Shown piece after piece: positions 34,555 through 43,398 of a stretch of DNA of 62,354 bases; position 1 is the stretch's first letter, and each line of letters opens with the position of its first letter. The notes below the pieces were generated by a model, which ran no database searches, had not been told where the DNA came from, and saw only the letters and a program-made list of their open reading frames with translations. This DNA comes from an uncultured Clostridiaceae bacterium (lineage in GTDB: Bacteria; Bacillota; Clostridia; TANB77; CAG-508), in assembly GCA_948469815.1 (NCBI GenBank), contig CAOKMR010000003.1, positions 1-62,354 of the forward strand, given 5' to 3'. The position numbers were made by a program, and so were the translations under genes.

Positions 34555-35073
34555 TCATGTTTCTATATAGCCAATGTATGGAAGGTTTCTATACCTATTA
34601 TCAATATCAAATCCATATCCAATTATAAACTTGTCTGGCACTATAAATCCAACATGGTCAAGTGGAACTTCAAATTCACGTCTACTTGCTTTATCTGCTA
34701 ATGTACAAACTTTTAAACTTGCAGGATTTTTGCTCTTTAAATAGTTTAATAAAAATGTCATACTTCTTCCAGAGTCTACTATGTCTTCTAATATTAATAC
34801 ATGTTTACCTTCTATTGGTTCTCTTAAATCTTCTAGTAATTTTATTTCTCCTGTACTTTGTGTTCCTTCATAGCTTGAAATTGTTAAGAATTCGTATTTT
34901 AATTTTGTTTTCATTTTTAGAGTTAAATCAACTGTAAAAAATACTCCTCCTCTCATTACACATACTACTGTTACTTCTTTTCCTTCATATTCTTTATCTA
35001 GTTGTTCTGCTAATTCATATAATCTTTTTTGAATTTCTTCTTCACTTATTAGTACTTTTATTTTTTCTTCCAT
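34555..35073 (-). CDS. hpt: Hypoxanthine phosphoribosyltransferase
   Basis: 172 residues. The PRPP-binding motif is VLILEDIVDSGRSMT near residue 100; upstream VCVMRGGVFF and downstream FIVPDKFIIGYGFD are typical. It salvages hypoxanthine and guanine to IMP and GMP. Confidence 0.95.
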   Translation of the reverse strand: MEEKIKVLISEEEIQKRLYELAEQLDKEYEGKEVTVVCVMRGGVFFTVDLTLKMKTKLKYEFLTISSYEGTQSTGEIKLLEDLREPIEGKHVLILEDIVDSGRSMTFLLNYLKSKNPASLKVCTLADKASRREFEVPLDHVGFIVPDKFIIGYGFDIDNRYRNLPYIGYIET

Positions 35074-35251
35074 ACTCCATTTTTCCTTTCTTATTTTTAA
35101 GGATTTATTTATATAATTATATAATAGATACCGCTGATTTTCAATTGTTTTTATAATAAATCTGGAAAATGTAAATATCTTTTATGAATATTTTACATGT
35201 TTTTGCATAAAATACTATTTATATAAATTTTTTAATTTTCAGGAGGTACAT

Positions 35252-35539
35252 ATGCCTTATAAAAAATTTTTTAAAGATAAAAACAATTCTAATACGCAAA
35301 ATATTAACCATAATATGGAGTTAATTAATTCTATTTTTAAGACTCAATCTGAGCTATTAAGTGCTACTAGTAATTATGAATATGCAGAAGGAGAAATGAT
35401 TGATTACTATTCTTATCATATAAAAGCTACTAAGTCTAAGTTAGATTATTTAATGAAAAATGCTAAGTCTTGTGGTATTGCTATTGATAGACTACAACAA
35501 CTTGAGTTAAAATCTTTTGAAGATTATCAGGTAGGATAA
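35252..35539 (+). CDS. yaaL: DUF2508 family protein (YaaL-like)
   Basis: 95 residues, helical: ELLSATSNYEYAEGEMIDYYSYHIKATKSKLDYL. This is the YaaL/DUF2508 pattern, and bofA follows as in Bacillus. Ribosome binding site AGGAGG. Function unknown. Confidence 0.8.
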   Translation: MPYKKFFKDKNNSNTQNINHNMELINSIFKTQSELLSATSNYEYAEGEMIDYYSYHIKATKSKLDYLMKNAKSCGIAIDRLQQLELKSFEDYQVG

Positions 35540-35563
35540 TCTCTTTGGAATTTTCTTCTAGAA

Positions 35564-35589
35564 GCGGGCGATTGCTTATCGCCCCTACA
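35564..35589 (+). repeat. REP-like singlet, GGGCGATT type
   Basis: GCGGGCGATTGCTTATCGCC CCTACA between yaaL and bofA. The stem has one G-T mismatch. Confidence 0.75.
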
Positions 35590-35688
35590 CTGTTACGATA
35601 ATATATTTTAAGAATAATTTTTAACTTTAATATTTATATGTTCTAAAAGTCCAAGCTATAACATACCTATTATCATGAGGTGATTAGC

Positions 35689-35949
35689 TTGGATATTTAT
35701 ACAATTCTTGGTTTTTTAACTGGATTATGTATTTTGTTTATATTATGCAGAATTTTTATAGTACCATTAAAATTTATGTTAAAACTTTTGGCTAATTCAT
35801 TGATTGGTGCTATTATACTTTTAATCGTAAATTTCGTTGGTAGTTATTTTGGGTTTCATATTGGTTTGAATTTTATTACTATTCTTTTTGTGAGTGTATT
35901 AGGTGTTCCTGGTGCTATTTTGTTAGTAATAATTCAACTCTTAGTATGA
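35689..35949 (+). CDS. bofA: Pro-sigma-K processing inhibitor BofA
   Basis: About 86 residues, very hydrophobic, with three membrane segments and the late GLNFITILFVSVLGVPGAILLVI signature of BofA. BofA holds the SpoIVFB protease inactive in the outer forespore membrane. The start is probably TTG at 35689 behind GAGGTGA; GTG 35680 would overlap that site. The 3' end overlaps ylmC by 9 bp, tail to tail. Confidence 0.88.
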   Translation: MDIYTILGFLTGLCILFILCRIFIVPLKFMLKLLANSLIGAIILLIVNFVGSYFGFHIGLNFITILFVSVLGVPGAILLVIIQLLV

Positions 35950-36184
35950 TTCAACTTCGACTAAGATTATGTCTTCTCCTATACATCGTATTTGTTTCCA
36001 TGGGATTACTATTTCATTATTGTTTAAAAATATGTTTATCTTATTGGTATTCCCTGGAACAATTATTGAGGTAATGACTCCACTCTCTAAGTCTGCTGTA
36101 ACATCTTGAACATATCCGTAGTCTTCTTCCATCTTTTATATTTATAACTTCTTTATGCTTAAAGTCTAATCCTTTTCCATTCAT
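35941..36184 (-). CDS. ylmC: YlmC/YmxH family PRC-barrel protein, with one CGG +1 frameshift site
   Basis: The full gene starts at ATG 36184 (MNGKGLDFKHKEVINIKDGRRL) and meets CGG at 36116-36118. Skipping the C continues GYVQDVTADLESGVITSIIVPG, giving the KEVINIxDGxRLGYVxD signature of the YlmC/YmxH sporulation-associated family. The corrected gene is 80 residues, the family size. A start after the CGG would remove the first beta strands. The 5' 120 bp recur as a fragment at 41,248. Confidence 0.88.
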
Positions 36185-36258
36185 ATATTTTCATCCCTTC
36201 ATTTTTAATTTGTTATATTATATGTGTTTATAGGATTAAAAATGTGAGTATTTTTTAA

Positions 36259-36282
36259 GGGCACATGCAATGTGCCCCTACA
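36259..36282 (+). repeat. REP-like singlet, GGGCACAT type
   Basis: GGGCACATGCAATGTGCCCC TACA preceded by TTTTTTAA. Its last bases supply the stop codon of the HAD remnant. Confidence 0.8.
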
Positions 36283-36610
36283 CTATTATATTCATTTCTT
36301 TCAGTTGTTTCTCTAATTGTTTTGCATTTTCAAATACTATTCCTTTAATTCCTGCTTTATTTGCCATTTTTACATTATCTTTGTTATTATCTATAAATAT
36401 TGTTTCTGATGGTAAAATTCCTTCTTTTTCTAAAAGATATTTAAAAGTTCCTTCATCTTCTTTTAACATTCCATATTCATATGAGAAATGTTGATGTTTG
36501 AATATTTCCAGTTCTTTATTAGTTCTTAATATGTATTCTACCCATTCTTTTATATGGTCTGATAATAAAATAAGATTATATTTTTCTTTTAGTTTCTCTA
36601 CTATTTTCAT
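36278..36610 (-). pseudogene. HAD-family hydrolase, C-terminal remnant
   Basis: 110 residues matching only the second half of a HAD-IA hydrolase: YNLILLSDHIKEWVEYI (motif II), then EKEGILPSETIFIDNNKDNVKMANKAGIKGIVF (motifs III/IV). The N-terminal nucleophile motif and cap are missing, and upstream sequence in any frame does not supply them. The stop lies inside a REP-like repeat, which may mark the damage. Confidence 0.65.
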
Positions 36611-36657
36611 TGTTCCTTCTACTTTTATATCTAAATTTTGTCTAATAGATTTTTTTA

Positions 36658-36822
36658 TTATTTCTTTACTCCTTTAGGCATTTTTATCATTTTACCGATG
36701 CCAGTAAAATGTTCAAATCTACAATGATTTCTTACTTCAAATCCAGTTTCTAATAAATATTCTTTTCCTTTTACTCCAAGTGTTATATATCTATGTTTTA
36801 ATCTTCTAAAATTATATCTTCT
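36658..36822 (-). pseudogene. Gene remnant, unidentified
   Basis: An open stretch without a start reads FRRLKHRYITLGVKGKEY, LLETGFEVRNHCRF and ends MIKMPKGVKK. It looks like the 3' end of a lost gene, joined upstream to the TOPRIM-like gene and downstream to the HAD remnant. Family not recognised. Confidence 0.4.
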
Positions 36823-36837
36823 ACTTTAAGTTTTTCC

Positions 36838-37635
36838 TCATTCTTCAAATTCAATTATACCTAAGTCCACAAAAGATATTAGTAGTAAACTTAGCAAATA
36901 CTGATTATTATGTAACTGTTCATAATTATATATTTCATTGCTGAACTTTCTTGTGTTGTCTATTTCTATTTTATTTATTCCTATTTTTTCTAATGATTTA
37001 ACTAACTCCTTAAATGAATTCTCTAATGTTTCCTTTGACATATTACTAGAATTATATCCCTTAGAACCAATATATTCTTTTATTGTTTGAGTTTTAAAAT
37101 TGCATCTTTCACTAAATTTGAACATATCTACTTCGAAGTTTGATATTATAAAACTTTCTACCGAAGGATAACTTAACAATAGCATTCCTCCAATACTATC
37201 AAACTTATTATCTTCACTTGGTTCTCTTGAATTAGTATACTTATCTAACAATTCTCTTATATATGGTTTATCTTCTTGTCTATCGCAATCAAATAAGTAG
37301 TATATTGAAATATCTTCATAATTAAACTCGTCATCATAATTTTTTAATATATCAATTTGTTTATCTATAAACTCTCTATCAGCCATAGTTTTAATGTTGC
37401 TCTCTTTTGAATTACAAATAAAAACTTTAGAATTCTTATTTGTTCCACTCACATACTTTAAGCGCCTTTTTCCTCTTCTATCAATCGAAATTACTTTTTC
37501 ATAATTTAATATATTTTTAAATATATGTCCTAATAATTTTATCTCTGTTTTTTCTCCCTCAACAATATACAGCACTGTTCCTATATTTTTATCTGAATTA
37601 ATTGTAAATTTTTTATTTAGTATTTGGTATTCCAT
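36838..37635 (-). CDS. TOPRIM/RloB-like partner of a defence ATPase
   Basis: About 265 residues. LYIVEGEKTEIKLL near the N-terminus has the Glu of a TOPRIM domain, and IYYLFDCDRQED supplies the DxD. It follows, and overlaps by 23 bp, the ATPase gene 37613. Two-gene ATPase plus TOPRIM/RloB-like pairs are known anti-phage systems (AbiL, PARIS, RloAB-type); I cannot decide which. Start ATG 37635 follows GTGGAG. Confidence 0.65.
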   Translation of the reverse strand: MEYQILNKKFTINSDKNIGTVLYIVEGEKTEIKLLGHIFKNILNYEKVISIDRRGKRRLKYVSGTNKNSKVFICNSKESNIKTMADREFIDKQIDILKNYDDEFNYEDISIYYLFDCDRQEDKPYIRELLDKYTNSREPSEDNKFDSIGGMLLLSYPSVESFIISNFEVDMFKFSERCNFKTQTIKEYIGSKGYNSSNMSKETLENSFKELVKSLEKIGINKIEIDNTRKFSNEIYNYEQLHNNQYLLSLLLISFVDLGIIEFEE

Positions 37636-38761
37636 TGAAAACTCCACTTAAATACATTTTTTCTAAATTTTGAGCTTCTCTAGGCTTTTCGTCAGAAACT
37701 CTATTAATTTTGCTTCCTTTACCATCAATAAAATCTACTGTATATATTTGATCTGGTCTTAATAGTGTATTTGTTAATAAGTTTGTTGAATGAGAGACAA
37801 TAAATAATTGCGCATCTTTCGAATGTTTCATAAAATATTTTATAATTTTTTCTTCTAGAATATTGTGTAATCCACTACTAAATTCATCTATTATTATCAT
37901 AGCATTTTTTTGCATAGCTTCTATAATTGCTGGTAAATTATTAACAAGCACTTTATTTCCTACCGATTCTGAACCTAAAGGCATTCCAAATTCCATATTT
38001 TTTCTAATTAAAAATGCTTCTTTACTATTATCAGGCGTTTTAAATGAGACTTTTCCATTAGTATATTCATTAGTATATTTTACATACTGATTACATCCTA
38101 TATCCTCTAACAATTTGTTAAATTCCTCTGTTCCTTTATTCTCAAAGTAATCTTGATATATTCCTCTAGAAAAGCTATTTGCAACTTTATATATCATCTT
38201 TAGTTCTTGGTCAATATAGACTGAATTTTCTAAAAATTGATACCATTTTTTTAGAGTTTCATTATCTATAAATCTTGTATCAAAGTATATTTTTCTTATA
38301 GCTGATTGATTTGCTTGTAAATTGTTTACTTCTATTCTTTTATCATTTCCATCTGTATATATTGCATTTGTCTTCAATCTATCCAAAACATTTTTATTAT
38401 TTATTAGCAAATTCTCTCTTAGAATTTCCTTTTCATTAAATTCTAATATGAAATTTATTATGGATTTATTTATTAAAAATTCATATTCTAACTTTGCTTG
38501 TTGGTTACTTTCCTTAAAAAAGCATACATATTTACCTAATATTACATCATTTGGCCAAACTAGAAACTCTAGCAAAAATCTAATTGCTTGCAAAATGGTA
38601 GATTTTCCAGTTGCATTACCCCCTACTATTAAAGCACCTTTTAAAATATTGTTATCTGCTTTATTTGTGTCATTCAAAATTTCATAACCTGTAGCATTAA
38701 AATCCAATTCACTTTTTTCCATAAAAGATTTAAAATTTTGCAAAGATAATTTAGTTAGCAT
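37613..38761 (-). CDS. AAA ATPase (AAA_15/AAA_21-like), probable anti-phage pair
   Basis: About 382 residues. ABC-type Walker A VGGNATGKST near residue 50; late Walker B AMIIIDEFSSGLHN and the H-loop IVSHSTNLL. The N-terminus LTKLSLQNFKSF is typical of ATPases of the RloA/AbiL/AriA kind. Start ATG 38761 follows GGAGGTGTATAGT. It sits directly upstream of the TOPRIM-like gene. Confidence 0.75.
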   Translation of the reverse strand: MLTKLSLQNFKSFMEKSELDFNATGYEILNDTNKADNNILKGALIVGGNATGKSTILQAIRFLLEFLVWPNDVILGKYVCFFKESNQQAKLEYEFLINKSIINFILEFNEKEILRENLLINNKNVLDRLKTNAIYTDGNDKRIEVNNLQANQSAIRKIYFDTRFIDNETLKKWYQFLENSVYIDQELKMIYKVANSFSRGIYQDYFENKGTEEFNKLLEDIGCNQYVKYTNEYTNGKVSFKTPDNSKEAFLIRKNMEFGMPLGSESVGNKVLVNNLPAIIEAMQKNAMIIIDEFSSGLHNILEEKIIKYFMKHSKDAQLFIVSHSTNLLTNTLLRPDQIYTVDFIDGKGSKINRVSDEKPREAQNLEKMYLSGVFNGIPNTK

Positions 38762-38895
38762 ACTATACACCTCCTATATATAATTTTAGCACATATTGAA
38801 AATTTATGCAATTTTTTTACATCATGTTCATAGTTTACTGTATTTTTTTTACACATTTTTGACATTACTCTTGTCCTCTAACTTAATTTTTTTAT

Positions 38896-40670
38896 TCATC
38901 CAATATCCACTATATAATCATATAACAATTTTATATCATCAAGTATCTCTTTACTTCCAACAGTTACTTCGCCCTCGTATTTAAAATATTTTCCATTTTC
39001 ATATTTTACAAAATCTCCAATTTTAACTTCTGAACTTCTTCTTTTTTAGGAAAAAATACCATTTTTTCATCTGTCCCTTTTAAACATATATCATTTTCTC
39101 CAATATCGCTTACATAATATATAGCACCTTCTCTTTTTGCTTTTTCTTGCAATTCACATTGTTTTTCTATATATTCAAATGTTTTCTCTAATTCTTTTTG
39201 CAACTTTTCATTATTTAGTTTGATTTTTCCATTATATTCAATATATTGTCCATTTTTTAGTATCAATTTGTCTCCTAATTTTAATTTTTCAAGTATTCTA
39301 TCTTCTATCATTGTCTGTGTATGAAATCTATTACCAGTCTGTGTATTGTATAGCATAATTCCATTTTCTTTACTATACTTAAGTGATGTTACTCTATATA
39401 TTGCTCCTTCGATTTTTTCCCTTGGATATCCTGATGTCAAAACTTCTTTTGTCAAGGCTAGTCTTTCTAATTTTTCCTTTAATTGTTCATCATTTGTCGC
39501 TATCTCTTCATCATATTTAACATATTTACCATCTTCTATTTTTATGAAATCCCCCGTATCTATATTTTCCCTTAATTCTTTAGCTATATTAATGTCTTTT
39601 GTTTCCTCTCCTGTTCTTAAATTTAGCAATCCAACATCTCTATTATACACAGAATTAACCGCAAAAATATCACCTTCCTGTCTTGACTTTCTCTCAATTT
39701 CCATAGAATTATATATATCTTCTATCTCTTTTTTTGCTTCATCTGATCCTAATTCATATTTTCCATCATAAGGTATATATTTTCCATTTTTTACAATTAA
39801 ATATCCACCTATAAATATTTTTTCAAAATCTTCTTTCGACATTTCATGCATACTAGAATATAAGCCACTTTCATATCGCATTTCTTTTTCATATTCTGTG
39901 CCATACACATCTATAGGAAATTTATCTCCATCCTTTACATTAATAAGTGTTATTCTATCTCCATTTATGTTCTTAATCATATATATCGAGTCTTCTTTCA
40001 AATTTTTAGCTTTACGAATTTTTTCACTATTCTTTCTCTCCAAAAGTTCATCAATTTCTTTTTGTATTTTTTTCGTTTTTCCTTTTATTTCCCCTTCATA
40101 TAAAATACTTCTTCCATCTTCTATCTTAATAAAATCACCTTCTTGAAACGTTTTTGCTAAATTACGTCCTATTGTTTCGCTCTCAAAATATTCACCAGTT
40201 TTTACATCCATTACATATACATAATCATCTGCAATTTCTTCTATTATATAAATGTTACCATCTTTTTCATTTACATTTTTTTGTGCTTTTATCCATTCCT
40301 TTTCATTCTGCTTTGTAGCCTTCTCATTAATAATAAATTCTCCATCCCTAACTTTCAGAACGGTTCTACTATTTGTATTTTCAGGCAATTTTGAATTTGC
40401 CACTTTTAAAACTTTTATTCCATCATCTTCATAGGAAAGTAATGTGTAATCATTCCCTTTAATTCGTGATAGCACATTATAGGTAATCTCATTATCTCTA
40501 TGTATTTTATTTGATATTCCTTTAATTGTACTTGTTACAATTCCCAGTCCTCCAACTGCTAGTAAATATTTTGCAAGTTCTTTTGTAAATTCTGATATTT
40601 CATCCTTTGTACTAGTTTCTTTTCCTTGTTCTAACTCTTTTTCGCGAGTACAAAAATCATCAATGTCCAT
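38896..40670 (-). CDS. Large repeat protein of unknown function; -1 frameshift at an A6 run
   Basis: An N-terminal segment with a short hydrophobic helix (YLLAVGGLGIVTSTI) is followed by about five repeats of ~100-115 residues, each with a GAIYxVxxI... motif, a [GD]xFIKIEDGKYxxYDGEI motif and a helical tail. The straightforward frame ends at 39006 (554 residues). One extra A in the A6 run at 39042-39047 would join it to 38896, which completes the last repeat (VKIGDFVKYENGKYFKYEGEV). The full product would be 591 residues. No family recognised; no enzyme motif seen. Confidence 0.65.
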
Positions 40671-40796
40671 AACTTAACATCCTTGTTTTTTTTAATTTAT
40701 AAATGGATTATTTATGTATAGAAATATACATGATATAAATTTTTCTTGATTAAAATCTATACCTATATTACTATATTTTTTAGTTTTTTTCAATAC

Positions 40797-41174
40797 TTAT
40801 TTATAAATTAAAAAAGAAAGCATATTTAAGTTTATGCTTTCTAAATATTCGATAGTTAGTAAATTAGGTTCTATTTTACTTTTGGCTCCATCTAAATTAA
40901 TATTATTCATTATGAGAGTGCAATCTGCTTGTCCAACATAAAAATAGAATATATTTAATTTTGAATCATCAATACTAATCTTTTTGTCATTATCATTATT
41001 TGTTATAGTATTATTAACTATCTCATTTAGATTTGTACCATTATCTTGTTTGTAGTAATCATTTTTTGTTATTATATTTTCCTTCTTTGGATTGTAAATT
41101 TTATTAATATAGGCTAGAGCTATTATCAATATTACTACAATTATTGCTATAATTATTCTAGTTTTCTTTTTCAC
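40797..41174 (-). pseudogene. Truncated ComEC/MBL-like lipoprotein or membrane protein
   Basis: 125 residues. A transmembrane helix (IIIAIIVVILIIALAYI) is followed by SKLNIFYFYVGQADCTLIMNN, the start of a ComEC-type MBL domain. The sequence then diverges and stops before any HxHxDH motif, so the enzyme part is lost. Probably a relic. Confidence 0.5.
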
Positions 41175-41247
41175 TTAATCATTTCTCGCTTTCTTACTTA
41201 ATAAATACTTTATCATATAATATAAATTTTTGAAAGAGCTTTATCTA

Positions 41248-41427
41248 GAGGTAATGACTCCACTCTCTAAGTCTGCTGTAACATCTTGAACATATCCGTA
41301 GTCTTCTTCCATCTTTTATATTTATAACTTCTTTATGCTTAAAGTCTAATCCTTTTCCATTCATATATATTCTTCCCTTCATTTTTGATTTGTTGTTATA
41401 TTATATGTGTTTTTAGGGTTAAAAATG
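41248..41427 (-). pseudogene. Duplicated 5' fragment of ylmC with its upstream region
   Basis: 180 bp almost identical to 36068-36244, covering the ylmC leader and first ~40 codons including the CGG site (41296-41298). It stops abruptly on the downstream side. It marks a recombination joint next to the type I toxin module. Confidence 0.9.
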
Positions 41428-41582
41428 ATTGAAAAAGATTTGCTAAATTAATAGTTACTCTTAAATACTCGTTCCCTCCTTTTTACAATGTTTTTTAATA
41501 TTATGGAAAATTTAGAGTCAAAATTCCATGATGTTTCTATATTGATTAAGAATAAAACTTTACAACTTTTACGAACATTTGA

Positions 41583-41611
41583 TTGACTTTTGTGTATATT
41601 TTTTATATAAT
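41583..41611 (+). promoter_or_regulatory. Promoter of type I toxin mRNA
   Basis: TTGACT (41583-41588), 17 bp, TATAAT (41606-41611). Conserved in the copy at 44.65 kb. Confidence 0.8.
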
Positions 41612-41669
41612 GCTATTTAAGGTGAGCAAAGCAGGATGTGGCGTGTCGTTTTCTAACGAAAGGAGGGCG

Positions 41670-41773
41670 ATGCTGCATTTATGATTGTATTAGTTATTGC
41701 ATTATTTGTAGCTTTAGTAATAACAAAAAGAAAGCTAGACAACAAGAAAAGTACATCTCTGCTTGACCGTTAG
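41670..41773 (+). CDS. Type I toxin: 30-residue membrane peptide with 4-codon coupling ORF
   Basis: A 30-residue peptide starts at ATG 41681 (MIVLVIALFVALVITKRK...), with one membrane helix and a charged tail, like Fst/TxpA-type toxins. The only strong ribosome binding site (AAAGGAGGG) serves a short upstream ORF (ATG 41670, MLHL, stop 41684), whose stop overlaps the toxin start as ATGA. Translation is therefore probably coupled, as in hok/mok. The mRNA 5' end (GTGGCGTGTCGT) is complementary to its 3' end (ACGGCACGCCAC), a typical long-range inhibitory pairing. Confidence 0.8.
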
Positions 41774-41840
41774 AGATGCACTTTAATTTTCAACTAAATT
41801 TATAACGGCACGCCACTTCTGTGGTTGCTCGCCTTTGTTA
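41743..41840 (-). ncRNA. Antisense RNA antitoxin
   Basis: A perfect minus-strand promoter, TTGACA (41869-41874), 17 bp, TATAAT (41846-41851), points back over the toxin 3' end. A hairpin at ~41748-41783 (AGTACATCTCT/AGAGATGCACT) is followed on the minus strand by TTTTCTTG, a good terminator. The predicted RNA is ~95 nt and overlaps the last third of the toxin ORF and the 3' UTR. Confidence 0.75.
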
Positions 41841-41922
41841 TATTTATTATACTAGAATTAGATTATGATGTCAATCGTTTTCTCTTATTATTTTCCTGCA
41901 CTAATTTTTTAAATCTTGAATT

Positions 41923-42720
41923 TTAAAAATTGTATACTTTTCCAACCTCTGTAATAGATACTTTTATTTTCTCTTTCAAATCATTTACAAATTTATTGCA
42001 CACATCATCTGTTGTGCAATGAGCTAATATAACTTCTTCTACATTATCTTTCATATAATTAATAACTTTGTTTGTATTTTCATCTATTTCCCTTAAATGA
42101 AATCCTCCTATTACAGCTAATACTTTATTGTTGTTTGTAACCTTTTTTGCATGTTCTACTATGTTACATATTCCACTATGGCTACATCCTGCAATTACTA
42201 TTATTCCATTTTCAGTATTAATGACCATTCCTGAATCATCTAACACCTCATCATTTTGTCCATTTTCAAGTACCCATTTTTTAAGTTTTATTGGATATTT
42301 TCTTGTGATTTCTCCTAAATAATACGTACTTTGATTGATTTTATATGGTTCTTTTGTAAAATGTGTATTATATTTATTTTCTAGTTCTTCCTTTGTTAAT
42401 TGTATTCCTGAATAATGTGAATGATCGTCTTTCCACCATCTTTTTAGTGTACAATTAGGATGAGCTATAAATTCTACTTTGTTATTAAAATATTGAAGTC
42501 CATCACCATGATCATAATGACCATGACTTAATATTATTGTATCTACTTTATTTAACTCTATTCCTAACTTCTCTGCATTTTTCATAAATTTTTCACTTGG
42601 TCCAGCATCAAATAAAATTTTGTTGTTTTCAACTTCTACATAAGCAGAAAAACCATCATCATTTTCAAATTTGTCCTTATTAGAATTTCTTGTGTCATTT
42701 AAAATAACTACTTTTACCAT
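41923..42720 (-). CDS. MBL-fold metallo-hydrolase
   Basis: 265 residues. Motifs LSHGHYDHGDGL (HxHxDH), AGCSHSGICN and GGFHL match the archaeal/clostridial group related to dihydropterin ribofuranosylaminobenzene phosphate synthase-like MBL proteins. Substrate unknown. Complete, with AGGAGG upstream. Confidence 0.85.
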   Translation of the reverse strand: MVKVVILNDTRNSNKDKFENDDGFSAYVEVENNKILFDAGPSEKFMKNAEKLGIELNKVDTIILSHGHYDHGDGLQYFNNKVEFIAHPNCTLKRWWKDDHSHYSGIQLTKEELENKYNTHFTKEPYKINQSTYYLGEITRKYPIKLKKWVLENGQNDEVLDDSGMVINTENGIIVIAGCSHSGICNIVEHAKKVTNNNKVLAVIGGFHLREIDENTNKVINYMKDNVEEVILAHCTTDDVCNKFVNDLKEKIKVSITEVGKVYNF

Positions 42721-42736
42721 TTTATCTTTCCTCCTA

Positions 42737-43378
42737 TTATTTTAATTCATATTCTCTTATTTTTCCATTTTTTAAACCTAAATTCAAAAATTTACCATCT
42801 TTTGGTATTCAATTAAAATACGATTGTTCATATTTCTTTGCATCTTCTTGCCCTGCTTTAATATCAGACAATTTTTCTATGTAATCTCTTTCTACATTTT
42901 TTGTCTTTTCAATAATTTTTTAGCATTAATTTTTATATCTACTTCTTGTTGTGTTATACTATCCAAAGGAAAATCTATTACACTATTAAATTCATTCTGT
43001 AAGTTTTCATCATCATGTATTAAATATAAAATATTTGATACATCATATATTTCAACGTTATATTCTTCTTTTATTAGTCTTTTATACTCTTTTGGTACTT
43101 TATCTAATATTACAATTATGCCAAATTTCTTTTCCTTTTTTAATAATTTATAAAAATATTCTAAAATATGTCCTAAAAAATAAACTGAAAACTGAATTTT
43201 AACTACAACACAATATTTATTTTTCTCAAATTCAAATACAAAATCAGGTAAATATATTCTAGGTCTTCTTATTAACTCATCATCTTCTAAATTAACAAAG
43301 TTAATTAAATCTCTCAAATACAGTTTTTACTAATTCCTCTGCTTTATTACTTTTGGGTGTTATAATTTTACCTATCAT
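42737..43378 (-). pseudogene. Decayed gene, perhaps a nuclease-like protein
   Basis: An intact middle part (RDLINFVNLEDDELIRRPRIYLPDFVFEFEKNKYCVV...) is joined in other frames to MIGKIITPKSNKAEELVKTVF upstream and KNVERDYIEKLSDIKAG... downstream. Repair needs a 2-nt insertion in GAGAGA, one A in the A6 run at 42897-42902, and readthrough of one TGA before IPKDGKFLNL. Several different lesions mean a true pseudogene, unlike the CGG sites elsewhere. Confidence 0.7.
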
Positions 43379-43398
43379 TATACTTTTCTTCTAACTTC

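Noticed and set aside
42737..43378. Another recoded gene
   Set aside because: Its lesions are a dinucleotide loss, an A-run loss and a TGA, none at CGG; it is an ordinary pseudogene.
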